Assembly: GCA_018613035.1 (NCBI GenBank)
Contig: JAGGRA010000003.1
Span: 1 to 33,052, forward strand
Length of the DNA stretch: 33,052 nt
From: Pseudomonas sp. ISL-84
Lineage (GTDB): Bacteria; Bacillota; Bacilli; Bacillales; Cytobacillaceae
Direction of reading: 5' to 3'
The notes under the pieces are model-generated. The model had not been told where the DNA came from and did not search any database. It saw only the letters and a list, made by a program, of their open reading frames with translations. The position numbers were made by a program, and so were the translations under genes. Positions 32,232 to 33,052 of the stretch are shown here, one piece after another (the stretch's first letter is position 1; every line of letters starts with the position of its first letter).

Positions 32232-32308
32232 TGGCGCGCCCGAGAGGAGTCGAACCCCTAACCTTTTGATCCGTAGTCAAACGCTCTATCCAATTGAGCT
32301 ACGGGCGC
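32232..32308 (-). tRNA. tRNA-Arg (ACG)
   Basis: A complete cloverleaf with anticodon ACG (ACTACGGATC) and encoded CCA. Confidence 0.95.
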
Positions 32309-32324
32309 ATCATTTAAAATTAAA

Positions 32325-32413
32325 TGGTGCCGAGGACCGGAATCGAACCGGTACGGTAGTCACCTACCGCAGGATTTTAAGTCCTGTGCGTCTGCCAGTT
32401 CCGCCACCCCGGC
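32325..32413 (-). tRNA. tRNA-Leu (UAA)
   Basis: A class II tRNA with a variable arm, anticodon TAA (ACTTAAAATC) and encoded CCA. No group I intron interrupts the anticodon. Confidence 0.95.
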
Positions 32414-32420
32414 AATTAAA

Positions 32421-32495
32421 TGGAGCGGAAGACGGGATTCGAACCCGCGACCCCCACCTTGGCAAGGTGATGTTCTACCACTGAACTACTTCCGC
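32421..32495 (-). tRNA. tRNA-Gly (GCC)
   Basis: A complete cloverleaf with anticodon GCC (CTTGCCAAGG) and encoded CCA. Confidence 0.95.
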
Positions 32496-32504
32496 AAAAA
32501 TAAA

Positions 32505-32589
32505 TGGTGCGGGTGAAGGGAGTCGAACCCCCACGCCTTGCGGCGCCAGATCCTAAGTCTGGTGCGTCTGCCAATTCCGCCACACCCGC
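32505..32589 (-). tRNA. tRNA-Leu (UAG)
   Basis: A class II tRNA with anticodon TAG (ACTTAGGATC) and encoded CCA. Confidence 0.95.
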
Positions 32590-32598
32590 ATATTTAAA

Positions 32599-32674
32599 TG
32601 GTGAGCCATGAAGGACTCGAACCTTCGACCCTCTGATTAAAAGTCAGATGCTCTACCGACTGAGCTAATGGCTC
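32599..32674 (-). tRNA. tRNA-Lys (UUU)
   Basis: A complete cloverleaf with anticodon TTT (ACTTTTAATC) and encoded CCA. Confidence 0.95.
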
Positions 32675-32705
32675 ATAAAAAATCTCGAAGAGATTTAAGA
32701 GAAAA

Positions 32706-32781
<76 letters not shown>

Positions 32782-32802
32782 AGCTTGTACATTTAAATTT
32801 AA

Positions 32803-32878
32803 TGGTGGAGGATGACGGGATCGAACCGCCGACCCTCTGCTTGTAAGGCAGATGCTCTCCCAGCTGAGCTAATCCTCC
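32803..32878 (-). tRNA. tRNA-Val (UAC)
   Basis: A complete cloverleaf with anticodon TAC (CCTTACAAGC) and encoded CCA. It is the first tRNA after the 5S gene, as in B. subtilis trnB. Confidence 0.95.
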
Positions 32879-32888
32879 ATTATTAAAG

Positions 32889-33005
<117 letters not shown>

Positions 33006-33052
33006 TATTTGGTTTGAAGAAAATTCATTCCTTCAAAACTAGATAATGCATA

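Noticed and set aside
32266..32484. Plus-strand 72-codon frame in the tRNA array
   Set aside because: It is antisense to tRNA-Arg, Leu and Gly; proteins with RNRTGT- or DGIRTRD-like strings are well-known artefacts of translating tRNA genes backwards.

Overview
The window is a chromosomal segment of a Gram-positive Bacillaceae bacterium, close to Bacillus/Cytobacillus/Mesobacillus; the genus cannot be fixed from this sequence alone. The reasons are the B. subtilis-like gene neighbourhood (dps, luxS, yidD/ytjA, ytiB, ythA-ythB, menC-E-B-H-D-F, yteA), strong AGGAGG-type ribosome binding sites with some TTG starts, a textbook sigma-B promoter, Zur boxes, the glgBCDAP order, and a long trnB-like tRNA array behind a 5S rRNA gene.

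Layout. Positions 1-3800 hold small conserved genes, Dps, a YtzI-like membrane peptide and cardiolipin synthase, with two MITE-like repeats. Positions 3760-6530 hold luxS, yidD, a beta-carbonic anhydrase and a Zur-controlled zinc-binding lipoprotein. Positions 6530-10260 hold a cytochrome bd-type oxidase (cydAB) and several very small genes, one of them a DUF1540 protein lying between two copies of a 30-bp repeat. Positions 10270-19680 hold menaquinone synthesis: menF-menD-menH-menB-menE-menC on the minus strand and menA on the plus strand. The men cluster is interrupted between menB and menE by an intrinsic terminator, a MITE with a perfect 8-bp target duplication, and a 110-bp imperfect palindrome. 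Positions 19970-22060 hold yteA, a short unknown gene and a DDAH-like amidinohydrolase. Positions 22170-30200 hold the glycogen operon glgB-glgC-glgD-glgA-glgP on the minus strand. Positions 30420-30770 hold a small acidic protein and a strong bidirectional terminator. Positions 30774-33004 hold 20 tRNA genes and a 5S rRNA, all on the minus strand.

How the parts work together. The men genes turn chorismate into demethylmenaquinone, the quinone used by oxidases such as the cydAB product. The glg genes form a complete set for ADP-glucose synthesis, polymerisation, branching and phosphorolysis. The zinc lipoprotein and its Zur boxes sit in the slot between ytiB and ythA.

The least ordinary signal is in the tRNA array. 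Two tRNA genes (Asn and Phe) are each preceded, in transcription order, by a perfect copy of their own first ~25 nt plus a 117-120 bp unique insert. The two units have almost the same length (145 and 147 bp), each insert carries an inverted repeat next to the tRNA fragment, and both end in a similar short motif. I know of no described element that matches. A second recurrent theme is a MITE family: three copies with 8-bp target duplications and one decayed copy.
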